From positions 1 through 62,151 of the forward strand of contig QBLT01000005.1 in NCBI GenBank assembly GCA_003249105.1: a DNA stretch of 62,151 nt, read 5' to 3'. Shown piece by piece: positions 6,760 through 15,694 of this stretch (its first letter is position 1; every line of letters starts with the position of its first letter). The notes beneath the pieces are model-generated. The model had not been told where the DNA came from. It was given only the letters and a program-made list of their open reading frames with translations, and ran no database searches. This stretch comes from Leptolyngbya sp. Lineage in GTDB: Bacteria > Cyanobacteriota > Cyanobacteriia > Phormidesmidales > Phormidesmidaceae. The position numbers were made by a program, and so were the translations under genes.

Positions 6760-9700
6760 CCCAAAAACCTCTCTCCACCTACTTCAGCCTGAACCGCCGC
6801 TACTACCGCTCAGTCAACCTGGTGCGGGATCTCGATAAGCCGGACGCGGTGCAGGGTTATGTGCCGACGGAGGCAGCGGCAGGGGCACTGCGGCGTATAT
6901 TACCTGCCTTTACCAACCTCAGCGCTCACCGCGCCTGGACGATTACCGGGGTCTATGGCACGGGTAAGTCGGCCTTTGCCCACTACCTTACGGCTTTATG
7001 CGCGGATGATCGCACTGCCGTTAAACAAGAGGCGCTGGCGATCGCCCAACAGGCCTTTGACTCAGATAGCGCAGAATACCAGGCTATTGCCGAGCATATT
7101 CCCTCGGCAGGTCTGCTGCGGGTGGTCGCTACTGGCCAGCGAGAACCCCTAAGCTGGACGGTGGCAAGGGCACTAGTTAAGTCATCTGAGCGTTTTTGGC
7201 GCGATCGCGAAAAGCCAGATTTCTGGGATCAGATTAGTGACGTTGACGTTGAATTGGGCAGCCGAGAACCCAACATCAGTAATCAGCAGGTGCTCTCTCT
7301 GCTCAAGGAGATAGTGCAAGCTGCGGACGCACCGATGCTGTTGGTGGTTGATGAACTGGGGAAAACGCTGGAATATGCCTCTCACAACCAGGGTGTGAAT
7401 GATCTCTACCTGCTTCAACAAATCGCTGAACTAGAGTTGTCTGGTAGCCAACAGGTGTATTTCATCGGGCTGCTGCACCAGTCGTTTGCAGGCTATAGCG
7501 AGCGCTTGGCGGCGGTAGAGCAGAGCGAATGGACCAAGGTACAGGGACGATTTGAAGATATCGCCTTTACTGAGTCCCCCAGCCAGATGACCCGCCTGAT
7601 TGGCCAAGCTATAGACAGCTCTCAAGCCGATCCCATTCTTTGTGCGATTCACAATGAGGCTGAAGCTTGGTTCGAGGTATTAGCACCGGTATTGAATGAA
7701 AACGATGTTTCGAGTGAGGTGCTGGCAGCAGCCTATCCACTTCACCCGATCGCAGCCCTGGTGCTCCCCCTGCTTTGTACCCGCTACGCCCAGAACGATC
7801 GCTCCTTATTCACGTTTTTGACCAGCGATGAACCCTACGGCCTACAGGAGTTTTTGGCTAACAACCTAGCTGAAGACGATCACGTACCAACATTGAAGCT
7901 GCATCAGCTCTATGACTACTTTGTCGAGTCGGTGACGGGGCTCTCTTCTCGCATCAACCTTCAACGCTGGGTAGAGGTGCAAGGGTTGATTGAAGATGCC
8001 CGCGATCGCGACCCTCTAACCCTCCAGCTCCTCAAGACTATCGGCATTCTCAATCTAATTACGACCACAGGGAATTTAAGGGCTACCCCAACACTGGTAG
8101 CGCTTGCCTTATGCGACGGCCCACACGATAAAGCGCTAAAGAGCTGGCAAAAGGCAATTAAAGATCTCCAAAAGCGCAGCTTGGTCACTTACCGCAAGCT
8201 AGCTGAAGAGTTGCGGCTCTGGCAGGGATCCGAGTTTAATGTAGAAGCTGCCATTTATGAGTACCTCGAACAAGATCGTTCGCCCCTAGCTGACCTGATG
8301 GCGCTGGCGTACCCCCTCAAGCCCCTGGTCGCCCAGCGGCACTATTCGGCTACAGGCACACTGCGTTATTTTGAGCAGCGCTATGGCGATAGCCGACTCA
8401 ATCTAGAGGAACTGGATAGCGGCTCTGCCGACTACGACGGCACCATTCTCTACTGGTTAGATCGGGTGCCCTTTCAGGGTGACCAAGCTATGACACGCGA
8501 TGGCAAGCCGCTTATCGTGGTCGAAATCGCCCAGACAGACTTGCTAGCCACCCGTGCCAGTGAGTTACAAGCGCTTCAGGTGATTTGGAGGACAGCCCCA
8601 GAACTTACCCAAGATGGTGTGGCTCGTAGAGAAGTGAAACAGCGATTGGTTGAAGCGGAACGGCTGCTGGATGACACCGTGCGGCAGACCTTTGACTGGG
8701 CAAATGGCGAAAATCGCGGCTGGGTTGAGGGGCAGCAGACCTCCATCCTGAGTGCTAGGGCGTTTCAGGCTGTGCTATCTGGAGTATGCGATCGCGCCTA
8801 TCCAAAAACTCCAGTTCTCGACAACGAGCTGATTAACCGCCGTGTCCTCACAACCCAAGGAGCTAAGGCCCGCCGGATACTGCTGGAAGCCATGCTTGAA
8901 TGGGGTGACAAACCTCGGTTGGGGCTAGATGGCTATGGCCCAGAGGTGGCTATGTACTACTCCGTCCTTGGAGCCACGGGCATTCACCGTCAGGAAGACG
9001 GGCTATGGGGCTTTTATCCACCGGATGAAGAAGCTGGTCTTTGGCCGCTTTGGGAGGCTATTGAGAGCTTTTGCCTGAGCGCCAAGCAGCAGCAGCGTTC
9101 TCTAGGAGACCTCTACCGCCAATTAGAGCAGCCCCCCTATGGGGTGAAGCCTGGTATGGTGCCAGTAGTTTTTGCCGCAGTGCTGTTGTACCACGTTGAT
9201 GATGTGGGCTTCTATAAAGACCGCATCTTTGTTCCGGTAATGGGACCAGAGCATTTTGAGCTATTAGTCAAAGACCCTAGCCGTTTCTCGGTGAAGTATT
9301 TCGAGATGGTGGGTCTACGCTCCCAGGTATTCCAGGAGTTGGAAAGCATTCTAAAGTCACCCAATGCTAAAACCCCTGCTGGGGTTCGCAATGCATCGCT
9401 GTTGGTGGTGGCGAAACCCCTATTTAGCTTTGTGCGCAAGCTGCCCAAATACACTTTGGGCACTCAGCGGGTGAGTGATGAAGCCCAGCAGGTGATCTCT
9501 GTGTTGCAACAGGCTCAAGAGCCAGACGAGTTGCTGTTTGTGTCGCTCCCGCAGGCTTGTGGTTTTGAGCCAATGACGACCACTGAAGGTGATGGCACGA
9601 TAGCTAAGGCATTTCGCAAGCAGCTTGTTCAGGCTCTACATGAGATACAAACGGCCTATGAGGCTCTGTTGAGTTTCTGCAAGACCAGACTTTATGAGGC

Positions 9701-10265
9701 GTTTGGGGTCAGGCAGGAGGTGAACCTCCGAGAAGACCTGCAAGTGCAGGCAATGCCTATGGTCGGCAAGGTTATTGAGCCGGTGTTAAAGCGCTTTATC
9801 TTAGCGGCAGTGGATGATAACGCTGCTGAACAAGAGTGGCTAGAGGCTTTAGTCATGATTGTGGCTGATAAACCCCCAAAATCATGGACTGATGATGACA
9901 TCACAAGATTTGAATTAGTCCTTAGTGATTTAGTTCGTCGCTTTAAGAACTTGGAGGCGCTACAGAAAGAGGCCAACATACCGACTGAAGGGTTTGTAGC
10001 CAAACGACTGACGCTTACCGAGTCAAACGGTAAAGAAATCCGTCAGATCATTTGGATTGATAGAGAAAATGAGGATCTGCTGAACAAAATGGTGGATAAG
10101 GCGCTGTCTATGCCTGAAATAAAGGATAGCCCTAAGCTACAACAGGCATTTATCGCTAAGCTAAGCGAAAGAGTTCTGGGAACAAATGTTAAGGACTCCC
10201 TGAATGAGTTAGATTCAGCCAGGAAAGTGGGTAAACCAAGCAAGGGGCAAGAGCTAGCTGTATGA
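6756..10265 (+). CDS. sspC: SspC-like large P-loop ATPase
   Basis: A 1169-residue cytoplasmic ATPase. Walker A is GVYGTGKSAFAHYL (residues about 66-73) and Walker B is MLLVVDELGKTLEYA (about 193-205). The long C-terminal two thirds have no further motif that I know, apart from charged helical stretches. In Ssp phosphorothioation systems a large ATPase encoded right after the DUF4007 protein is SspC, which powers the modification complex. Both junctions (with sspB and with sspD) are 4-base ATGA overlaps, so the three proteins are probably made in matched amounts. From about 9880 the DNA becomes more AT-rich, anticipating the following genes. Confidence 0.75.
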   Translation: MTQKPLSTYFSLNRRYYRSVNLVRDLDKPDAVQGYVPTEAAAGALRRILPAFTNLSAHRAWTITGVYGTGKSAFAHYLTALCADDRTAVKQEALAIAQQAFDSDSAEYQAIAEHIPSAGLLRVVATGQREPLSWTVARALVKSSERFWRDREKPDFWDQISDVDVELGSREPNISNQQVLSLLKEIVQAADAPMLLVVDELGKTLEYASHNQGVNDLYLLQQIAELELSGSQQVYFIGLLHQSFAGYSERLAAVEQSEWTKVQGRFEDIAFTESPSQMTRLIGQAIDSSQADPILCAIHNEAEAWFEVLAPVLNENDVSSEVLAAAYPLHPIAALVLPLLCTRYAQNDRSLFTFLTSDEPYGLQEFLANNLAEDDHVPTLKLHQLYDYFVESVTGLSSRINLQRWVEVQGLIEDARDRDPLTLQLLKTIGILNLITTTGNLRATPTLVALALCDGPHDKALKSWQKAIKDLQKRSLVTYRKLAEELRLWQGSEFNVEAAIYEYLEQDRSPLADLMALAYPLKPLVAQRHYSATGTLRYFEQRYGDSRLNLEELDSGSADYDGTILYWLDRVPFQGDQAMTRDGKPLIVVEIAQTDLLATRASELQALQVIWRTAPELTQDGVARREVKQRLVEAERLLDDTVRQTFDWANGENRGWVEGQQTSILSARAFQAVLSGVCDRAYPKTPVLDNELINRRVLTTQGAKARRILLEAMLEWGDKPRLGLDGYGPEVAMYYSVLGATGIHRQEDGLWGFYPPDEEAGLWPLWEAIESFCLSAKQQQRSLGDLYRQLEQPPYGVKPGMVPVVFAAVLLYHVDDVGFYKDRIFVPVMGPEHFELLVKDPSRFSVKYFEMVGLRSQVFQELESILKSPNAKTPAGVRNASLLVVAKPLFSFVRKLPKYTLGTQRVSDEAQQVISVLQQAQEPDELLFVSLPQACGFEPMTTTEGDGTIAKAFRKQLVQALHEIQTAYEALLSFCKTRLYEAFGVRQEVNLREDLQVQAMPMVGKVIEPVLKRFILAAVDDNAAEQEWLEALVMIVADKPPKSWTDDDITRFELVLSDLVRRFKNLEALQKEANIPTEGFVAKRLTLTESNGKEIRQIIWIDRENEDLLNKMVDKALSMPEIKDSPKLQQAFIAKLSERVLGTNVKDSLNELDSARKVGKPSKGQELAV

Positions 10266-11071
10266 CTAAACCTGTGAGACATATTTTGGGACTCTCTGGA
10301 GGTAAGGACAGTACGGCCCTTGCTGTTCTCATGCGGCAAAAGCATCCAGAATTACAGATCGAGTATTTCTTCTGTGACACTCACAAGGAACTGCCGGAGA
10401 CTGAAGAATATCTTGACCGGATTGAGGCGCGCCTAGGCATTACGATTACACGACTAGAGGCGGAGAGAGGGTTTGACCATTGGTTGGATGTTTACGGTGG
10501 TACATTGCCTTCGCCCAAAATGCGCTGGTGTACTAAGCAAATGAAAATTCTCCCTTTGGAGAAGTTTATTGGAAATGACGAAGCAATTAGCTATATCGGC
10601 ATTCGGGCAGATGAGAATCGGGATGGGTATATTTCAACCAAGCCAAACATCAAACCAGTTTTTCCATTCAAAGAGCACGGCTTGGTTAAAGCTGATATTC
10701 TTCGTCTACTAGAAGATAGTGGCATTGGAATGCCTGACTACTATCGCTGGCGTAGTCGTTCAGGCTGCTTTTTCTGCTTCTTTCAACGTAAGTATGAGTG
10801 GGTGATGCTAGCTCAGGAGCACCCAGACTTGTTTAATGAAGCCGTTAGATATGAGCAAGAGCATAGCGATGGTAGAGAATACACTTGGACTCAAGGCGAG
10901 ACATTACAAGAACTTTTAGAGCGTAAAGATGAAATTTTGTTCGACCATGAGAGATTAATAGATAAAGAAAGAAAAAAGTCAGAGAACCGATCCTTGGCTG
11001 AAATTTTGGAATCCGTTCTTGATGACGATTCTATGGATACAGATATGCCATGCTTAGCATGTCACACATAA
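10262..11071 (+). CDS. sspD: SspD-like ATP pyrophosphatase (PAPS reductase/DndC family)
   Basis: A 269-residue enzyme of the adenine-nucleotide alpha-hydrolase fold. The PP-loop LGLSGGKDSTALAVL is at residues 9-23. The core contains MRWCTKQMKILPLEKFIG and the cysteine motif RSGCFFCFFQRKYEW, with another Cys pair at the C-terminus (MPCLACHT). This is the DndC/SspD type: it adenylates the DNA backbone, and its iron-sulfur or cysteine centre relays sulfur from the cysteine desulfurase. It overlaps sspC by ATGA. It is the first gene of a long AT-rich, HIP1-free stretch. Confidence 0.85.
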   Translation: MTKPVRHILGLSGGKDSTALAVLMRQKHPELQIEYFFCDTHKELPETEEYLDRIEARLGITITRLEAERGFDHWLDVYGGTLPSPKMRWCTKQMKILPLEKFIGNDEAISYIGIRADENRDGYISTKPNIKPVFPFKEHGLVKADILRLLEDSGIGMPDYYRWRSRSGCFFCFFQRKYEWVMLAQEHPDLFNEAVRYEQEHSDGREYTWTQGETLQELLERKDEILFDHERLIDKERKKSENRSLAEILESVLDDDSMDTDMPCLACHT

Positions 11072-11095
11072 CACACGGAATAATTATTAGTTTGC

Positions 11096-11767
11096 ATGGA
11101 AGGCTCGACTACCTATTGGTGGACAGAAATAGCAGGCGTACCTCAAAAGCCTGGCGTTTATGCCTGGTATTATCTGCCAGAGCTAACTGACTTTGATTTA
11201 CAAGATACGATAAAGCGGATAACAGAGTACCGAAACAATGAGAACAACGATGCTGCCATAGAAACTGTCGAGGCATTTTTGGATAAGTTCTTATTTAAGT
11301 ACTTTAGAGAAGAACCTTACAAAGCCTTCCTTTATGGCCCCTTAAAGCCTAAATATGAAGGTTTCATTGAACATAAGCCAGAGCTCTCAGGCAGTCTGAT
11401 TGATAGAATAGTGGAGGATCCAGAAAGACTAATCACAATCAAACAAGTCTTGGAAAAGTCAGCTCCCGATTTTGCTAGTCCTATTTATATAGGCATGTCA
11501 GACAATCTAGGCAGAAGGCTAAAACGCCATAAAAAGCTAATAGAGAAATATAGCTCACAAGAATCTTCTTCGTTTTTTTCTGTCGATCAAGATAAATATT
11601 CAATAGAAAATCGTGACGAGAGCTTTGCAATGCGAGTTTGCTCTAGAAGTATTCCGCCAACAAGATTGTTTGTGGCGATTAATATCCTGGAAAATGCCGA
11701 GAAGAGATACGTGGATATAGAAAATATTCTTAACAGAATTCACTATCCCCTATTAGGAAGGAACTAA
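11096..11767 (+). CDS. GIY-YIG nuclease domain protein
   Basis: A 223-residue protein with the GIY-YIG endonuclease signature: KPGVYAWYYLP (residues about 16-26) and SPIYIGMSDNLGRRLKRH (about 128-145), which supplies the catalytic arginine. Near the C-terminus, YVDIENILNRIHYPLLGRN supplies the glutamate and asparagine. All key positions look intact, but about 100 residues separate the two first motifs, far more than in the minimal domain. GIY-YIG enzymes cut DNA via a single metal. It starts 24 bases after sspD and ends 2 bases before the DGQHR gene. It replaces neither SspE domain (DUF262, HNH) seen in classical Ssp systems, so it may be a new restriction nuclease here. Confidence 0.75.
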   Translation: MEGSTTYWWTEIAGVPQKPGVYAWYYLPELTDFDLQDTIKRITEYRNNENNDAAIETVEAFLDKFLFKYFREEPYKAFLYGPLKPKYEGFIEHKPELSGSLIDRIVEDPERLITIKQVLEKSAPDFASPIYIGMSDNLGRRLKRHKKLIEKYSSQESSSFFSVDQDKYSIENRDESFAMRVCSRSIPPTRLFVAINILENAEKRYVDIENILNRIHYPLLGRN

Positions 11768-11769
11768 TA

Positions 11770-14040
11770 ATGGCGCTAAAACTTCGCAAAGAATCAGTCC
11801 TAAATTTAACTCTTGAAGGGTCAACTGGCTCATTCAGTGTTGGCACAGGGGTAGAAGGACAAAGATCTATTGAGGTTAAATACTTTCTGACACATGTTGG
11901 ATTAGACTTTTCAACGGGTTTTGACGAAGCACTCTTGAGTGAGCTTGCTCCCGTAAGAGAAATCTTCGATGTCAACCAACTTGACTTCGATGAAATTATG
12001 CAACGTGATATTGATGATTCACGAGTATCGTCAGAGTTAATACCTTATCTATTAGACGACAAGTCAATTGATCTAGTAAAGCTTTTTCCACCGATAGTAG
12101 TAGTAGTACTTCCTGTAAAAGAAGATGAGAATCGTCCAGATAATTTATATCCAGAAGTTATCAAAGAGATTCTTCCAGAATCAGAGGATGAGCCATCAAA
12201 ATGTATTATTCGTTCAGGATCTGTGGGGCAAGAAGTTTTTCAATTTGAGCAGCCTATTGATGAAGGAAAGGTCTTGAAGCATGACTTAGTGCGTCTTCGA
12301 ATTAATACGCACAAAACTAGACTGGTAATAGTTGATGGCCAGCATAGAGCAATGGCATTGCTTGCTCTATATCGGAATTTGAAGGATCAGTGGTCGGATG
12401 AGAAACGTGCACCGTTTAAAGAGTACTACTCAGAGTGGACTCCAAAGTTTATTCAAGAATTCAATTTAAAGGAAATAAATTTACCCATCATTCTTTGTAC
12501 GTTTCCTAAACTAGATAGCAAATACGTTGGAGATCTTGATTTAAAGAAAGCTGCGCGATCTATCTTTCTCACACTCAACAAAAATGCTAGAAAGGTTTCA
12601 AGCTCTCGAAACATTCTTCTAGACGACAACGATCTGATTGCATATTTTCTACGACGCTGCTTGGCTGATATTAAGAGAAAGGATCTTAGATCGCCTTCCT
12701 CCTTAAGAATCCATAATGTTGAACTAGATCAGTTTGGTGACAAGCTTAGGATTCAGAGCCCTATTGCTATAACAGGTGTAAATCATTTGTACTATGTTAT
12801 TGAACATCTTTTGTTAAACAGTGGGAGTGAAGCAGACGGCGTAAAGCCTAGATCGGGAAATTTTTCTATCCGGAAGAATTTAAATACTTATGTTTGTATG
12901 GATCGATTGGATGGGCGCAACTTGCTAGGTGCTGAAATAGCAACTTCTACCCAAAGAGATAAATTCACTTTGGATACTGCGGAGAAGCTTGGTGGTAGTT
13001 TCGATTCTCACTATGGCCATCTAATTGTTTCATTGTTTGAAAAATTTGAGCTTTACGAAGCTCATAATAGAGCTGTACTCAATCTTGAAAAACGAATTGA
13101 GGAAAATCAAGATCGCCAACTTAAACCTATTCTCTTCGAAGGCCAAGGCATTAGTCGTGTCTTTGAAGAACATAGAATAAACCTCAAACGAAAGCTTGTA
13201 GATGGGATATACACTACAAAAGTTCCTGAAATACAGGCAATTGCATCAAGACTTGACGCAACTGCCAAAAGAATTGAGGACGGGATTGAAAGTTTTAGGT
13301 CAGAGCGTGTTGAGCTGTGTATACAATCAGTTTCTGATAAAACGAAATTCAAAAACTCAGAAGGCAAAATATTACCACAAGTAATTAGATGGTTTGGTGA
13401 ACTGTTTGAAAATAGACTTACAACAGTAGCATTTCAGAGTGGTTTAATCTGTGGTTTTTTTGGAGAGTTTGAAAAGGCTAGTAACGAAGCTACTAGAAGT
13501 GGACGAGAGATACCTCTCATAGAAGAATGTTTTGACGAATATTTAGAGCAGCTAAATACTTTTTTTGTGCCTAAGTCAGCTAGCCAGTTCAAAAAGCTCG
13601 TACGGGTATTCACAGGAGAAATGTCCGGTGAATTATCCGATTGGAGCATTATCCAAACTAACCAAACGTTTCGAGATGTTGTGTATAGAGGAGAAATGCA
13701 GCCAGACCAATGGACAAAATATAAATATTTATTTCTTGAGTTATGGAAGCCATCAAACGAAGTATTAAGTGAGACTGTGGTTGCTGAACAGCATAAATGT
13801 CGCCAGCAAATATACTCGGCTCTATATAACACTTACAAGGCAAATTATTGCAAGGATAACTCTAAGTTGGAAGATAGTCTTGAAAGATCAGAACTTGCAG
13901 CGATATTTGATCGATCCTTCAAGGCGTACTCTAGTTTCTTAAAGACCATTGGTGCTGAGCCACTAAACGAAGATGAAATGAAAAAAGCCACTTCTGAGAT
14001 CCCAGCATCAGAGAGTAATGAACCTAGTTCTGGAGACTAA
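11770..14040 (+). CDS. Large DGQHR-domain (DndB-like) protein
   Basis: A 756-residue protein. The motif TRLVIVDGQHRAMALLALY (residues about 184-202) defines the DGQHR family, best known from DndB, the regulator of dnd phosphorothioation genes. A second conserved stretch, SIFLTLNKNARKVSSSRNILLDD (about 268-290), also fits DndB-type proteins. Classical DndB is about half this length; the C-terminal half here is charged and helical with no known domain. A role as regulator or as sulfur-sensing restriction factor is possible. The DNA is AT-rich, free of HIP1, and the gene abuts its neighbours. Confidence 0.75.
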   Translation: MALKLRKESVLNLTLEGSTGSFSVGTGVEGQRSIEVKYFLTHVGLDFSTGFDEALLSELAPVREIFDVNQLDFDEIMQRDIDDSRVSSELIPYLLDDKSIDLVKLFPPIVVVVLPVKEDENRPDNLYPEVIKEILPESEDEPSKCIIRSGSVGQEVFQFEQPIDEGKVLKHDLVRLRINTHKTRLVIVDGQHRAMALLALYRNLKDQWSDEKRAPFKEYYSEWTPKFIQEFNLKEINLPIILCTFPKLDSKYVGDLDLKKAARSIFLTLNKNARKVSSSRNILLDDNDLIAYFLRRCLADIKRKDLRSPSSLRIHNVELDQFGDKLRIQSPIAITGVNHLYYVIEHLLLNSGSEADGVKPRSGNFSIRKNLNTYVCMDRLDGRNLLGAEIATSTQRDKFTLDTAEKLGGSFDSHYGHLIVSLFEKFELYEAHNRAVLNLEKRIEENQDRQLKPILFEGQGISRVFEEHRINLKRKLVDGIYTTKVPEIQAIASRLDATAKRIEDGIESFRSERVELCIQSVSDKTKFKNSEGKILPQVIRWFGELFENRLTTVAFQSGLICGFFGEFEKASNEATRSGREIPLIEECFDEYLEQLNTFFVPKSASQFKKLVRVFTGEMSGELSDWSIIQTNQTFRDVVYRGEMQPDQWTKYKYLFLELWKPSNEVLSETVVAEQHKCRQQIYSALYNTYKANYCKDNSKLEDSLERSELAAIFDRSFKAYSSFLKTIGAEPLNEDEMKKATSEIPASESNEPSSGD

Positions 14041-14071
14041 ATTCTCATAATCAGGAGAAACAAGACATAGC

Positions 14072-15694
14072 TTGAACTTTAATAATTTCTTGTCAAGGCT
14101 CGATGAACAGACACTACAGACCCTTTTGGGCAGTGCTATCGTTCGGTTACTAAAGCTACTCGATCCTAAGCTGGCTACCCCTAGTCAATTAGGTCAAATT
14201 TTGACGAGTCTTTATTCTCCCGAAACTCTACTTCTTCGTGAAGAGTTTCGCTGTGAGTTAATTGACTTACTTCGCCCAGAACAAGCTAAAATTCTCGTGG
14301 CAATTTTAGGGCTGACAGATTCTTCAGATATTTTCCAGTCTTTGCGGACAGTAAAAATCAGAAGAAAATCAGACCAAGAGCGTGCCTTGCTTGATTTCTT
14401 CGAGATATCAGTACCTGAACCAGAATATATTCCACAAGTACTACAACCTGAGCCATCGCTGCCCAATTATCTACTTTTTTCTCACCAGAGAAGAGCTTCC
14501 CAAGAAGTAAAACAATATCTTACTCTTGAACCAAAGCGCGTTCTGCTCCACATGCCTACAGGCTCAGGCAAGACACGCACAGCAATGAATATCATTGCAG
14601 ATCACCTGCGTTCACTAGAACCTACCTTAGTCGTATGGCTAGCATACAGTGAAGAACTCTGCGAACAAGCTGTAAATGAGTTCAAACGAGCTTGGCAGCA
14701 TTTAGGTGATCGAGAAGTTCCTATTTACCGTTTTTGGGGGAACTATGAACTAGACATCGATCAAGCACAAGATGGAATCGTCGTGGCAGGACTCTCAAAG
14801 GTCTACAGCAAGGCTAAAAGTAGTATTCGTTTCATCAATCGGTTGGGTAGTCGCAGCTCCCTTGTCGTTATTGATGAAGCTCACCAGGCAATTGCAGAAA
14901 CCTATAGGTTAGTGCTCGATGCTCTAGTCGTGCCCTACGATAATACAAGCTTACTAGGTTTGACGGCCACACCGGGCCGCACTTGGGCTGATATTAATGC
15001 TGATGCAGAGTTAGCAAACTTTTTTGCTCAGCGCAAAGTTATCCTTAAGATACCGGGCTATGACAGCCCAGTGGATTATTTAGTTGAAGAAGGCTACCTT
15101 GCAAGGGCAAGCTACCGGTCTCTAATGTATGAGAGTGGTTTAGGCCTGACAGATCGTGACCGTCAGCGCATTCAAAACGAGCTTGAATTACCTCAGCATT
15201 TACTAGATCGGCTGGCTGAAGATGAACAGAGGAATCTTCGTATCCTACTTGAAATTGAGGATTTAGCACTGCGACACCAGCGCATAATAGTTTTCGGTAT
15301 ATCTGTTCAGCACGCTAAGCTTCTAGCTGTTGTATTGCGAGCAAGAGGCTTAATTGCTGATGCTGTCACAGGCGAGACTCCTTCTAGGGAGCGAGAACGA
15401 CTAATTTCTTGCTTCAAAGATGATTCCCCTGAACCCAAGGTTCTTTGTAATTACGGTGTTCTCACAACTGGTTTTGATGCACCCCGTACCAGTGCAGCCG
15501 TTATCGCCCGTCCGACTAAATCGCTTGTTCTCTACAGTCAAATGGTTGGCCGTGCGATTAGAGGTATTCGAGCAGGTGGAAATCAAACAGCAGAAATTGT
15601 TACCGTAGTTGACAGCGATTTACCAGGGTTTGATTCGGTTTCAGCAGCATTTGCAAATTGGGAAGACGTTTGGAGACAAAATAATGACGAGTAA
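14072..15694 (+). CDS. SF2 DEAD/DEAH helicase, restriction type
   Basis: A 540-residue superfamily II helicase/translocase. Motif I is LLHMPTGSGKTRTAMN (residues about 157-172), motif II VVIDEAHQAI (about 264-273), motif III GLTATPGRTW, and motif VI YSQMVGRAIRGIR. It resembles the Res-type helicases linked to dnd systems and named phosphorothioation system restriction enzyme (TIGR04095, from memory). About 130 N-terminal residues precede the motor. The start is a TTG at 14072 preceded by AGGAGA; no in-frame ATG lies closer. Its stop is overlapped by the next gene's ATG (11 bases). Confidence 0.8.
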   Translation: MNFNNFLSRLDEQTLQTLLGSAIVRLLKLLDPKLATPSQLGQILTSLYSPETLLLREEFRCELIDLLRPEQAKILVAILGLTDSSDIFQSLRTVKIRRKSDQERALLDFFEISVPEPEYIPQVLQPEPSLPNYLLFSHQRRASQEVKQYLTLEPKRVLLHMPTGSGKTRTAMNIIADHLRSLEPTLVVWLAYSEELCEQAVNEFKRAWQHLGDREVPIYRFWGNYELDIDQAQDGIVVAGLSKVYSKAKSSIRFINRLGSRSSLVVIDEAHQAIAETYRLVLDALVVPYDNTSLLGLTATPGRTWADINADAELANFFAQRKVILKIPGYDSPVDYLVEEGYLARASYRSLMYESGLGLTDRDRQRIQNELELPQHLLDRLAEDEQRNLRILLEIEDLALRHQRIIVFGISVQHAKLLAVVLRARGLIADAVTGETPSRERERLISCFKDDSPEPKVLCNYGVLTTGFDAPRTSAAVIARPTKSLVLYSQMVGRAIRGIRAGGNQTAEIVTVVDSDLPGFDSVSAAFANWEDVWRQNNDE

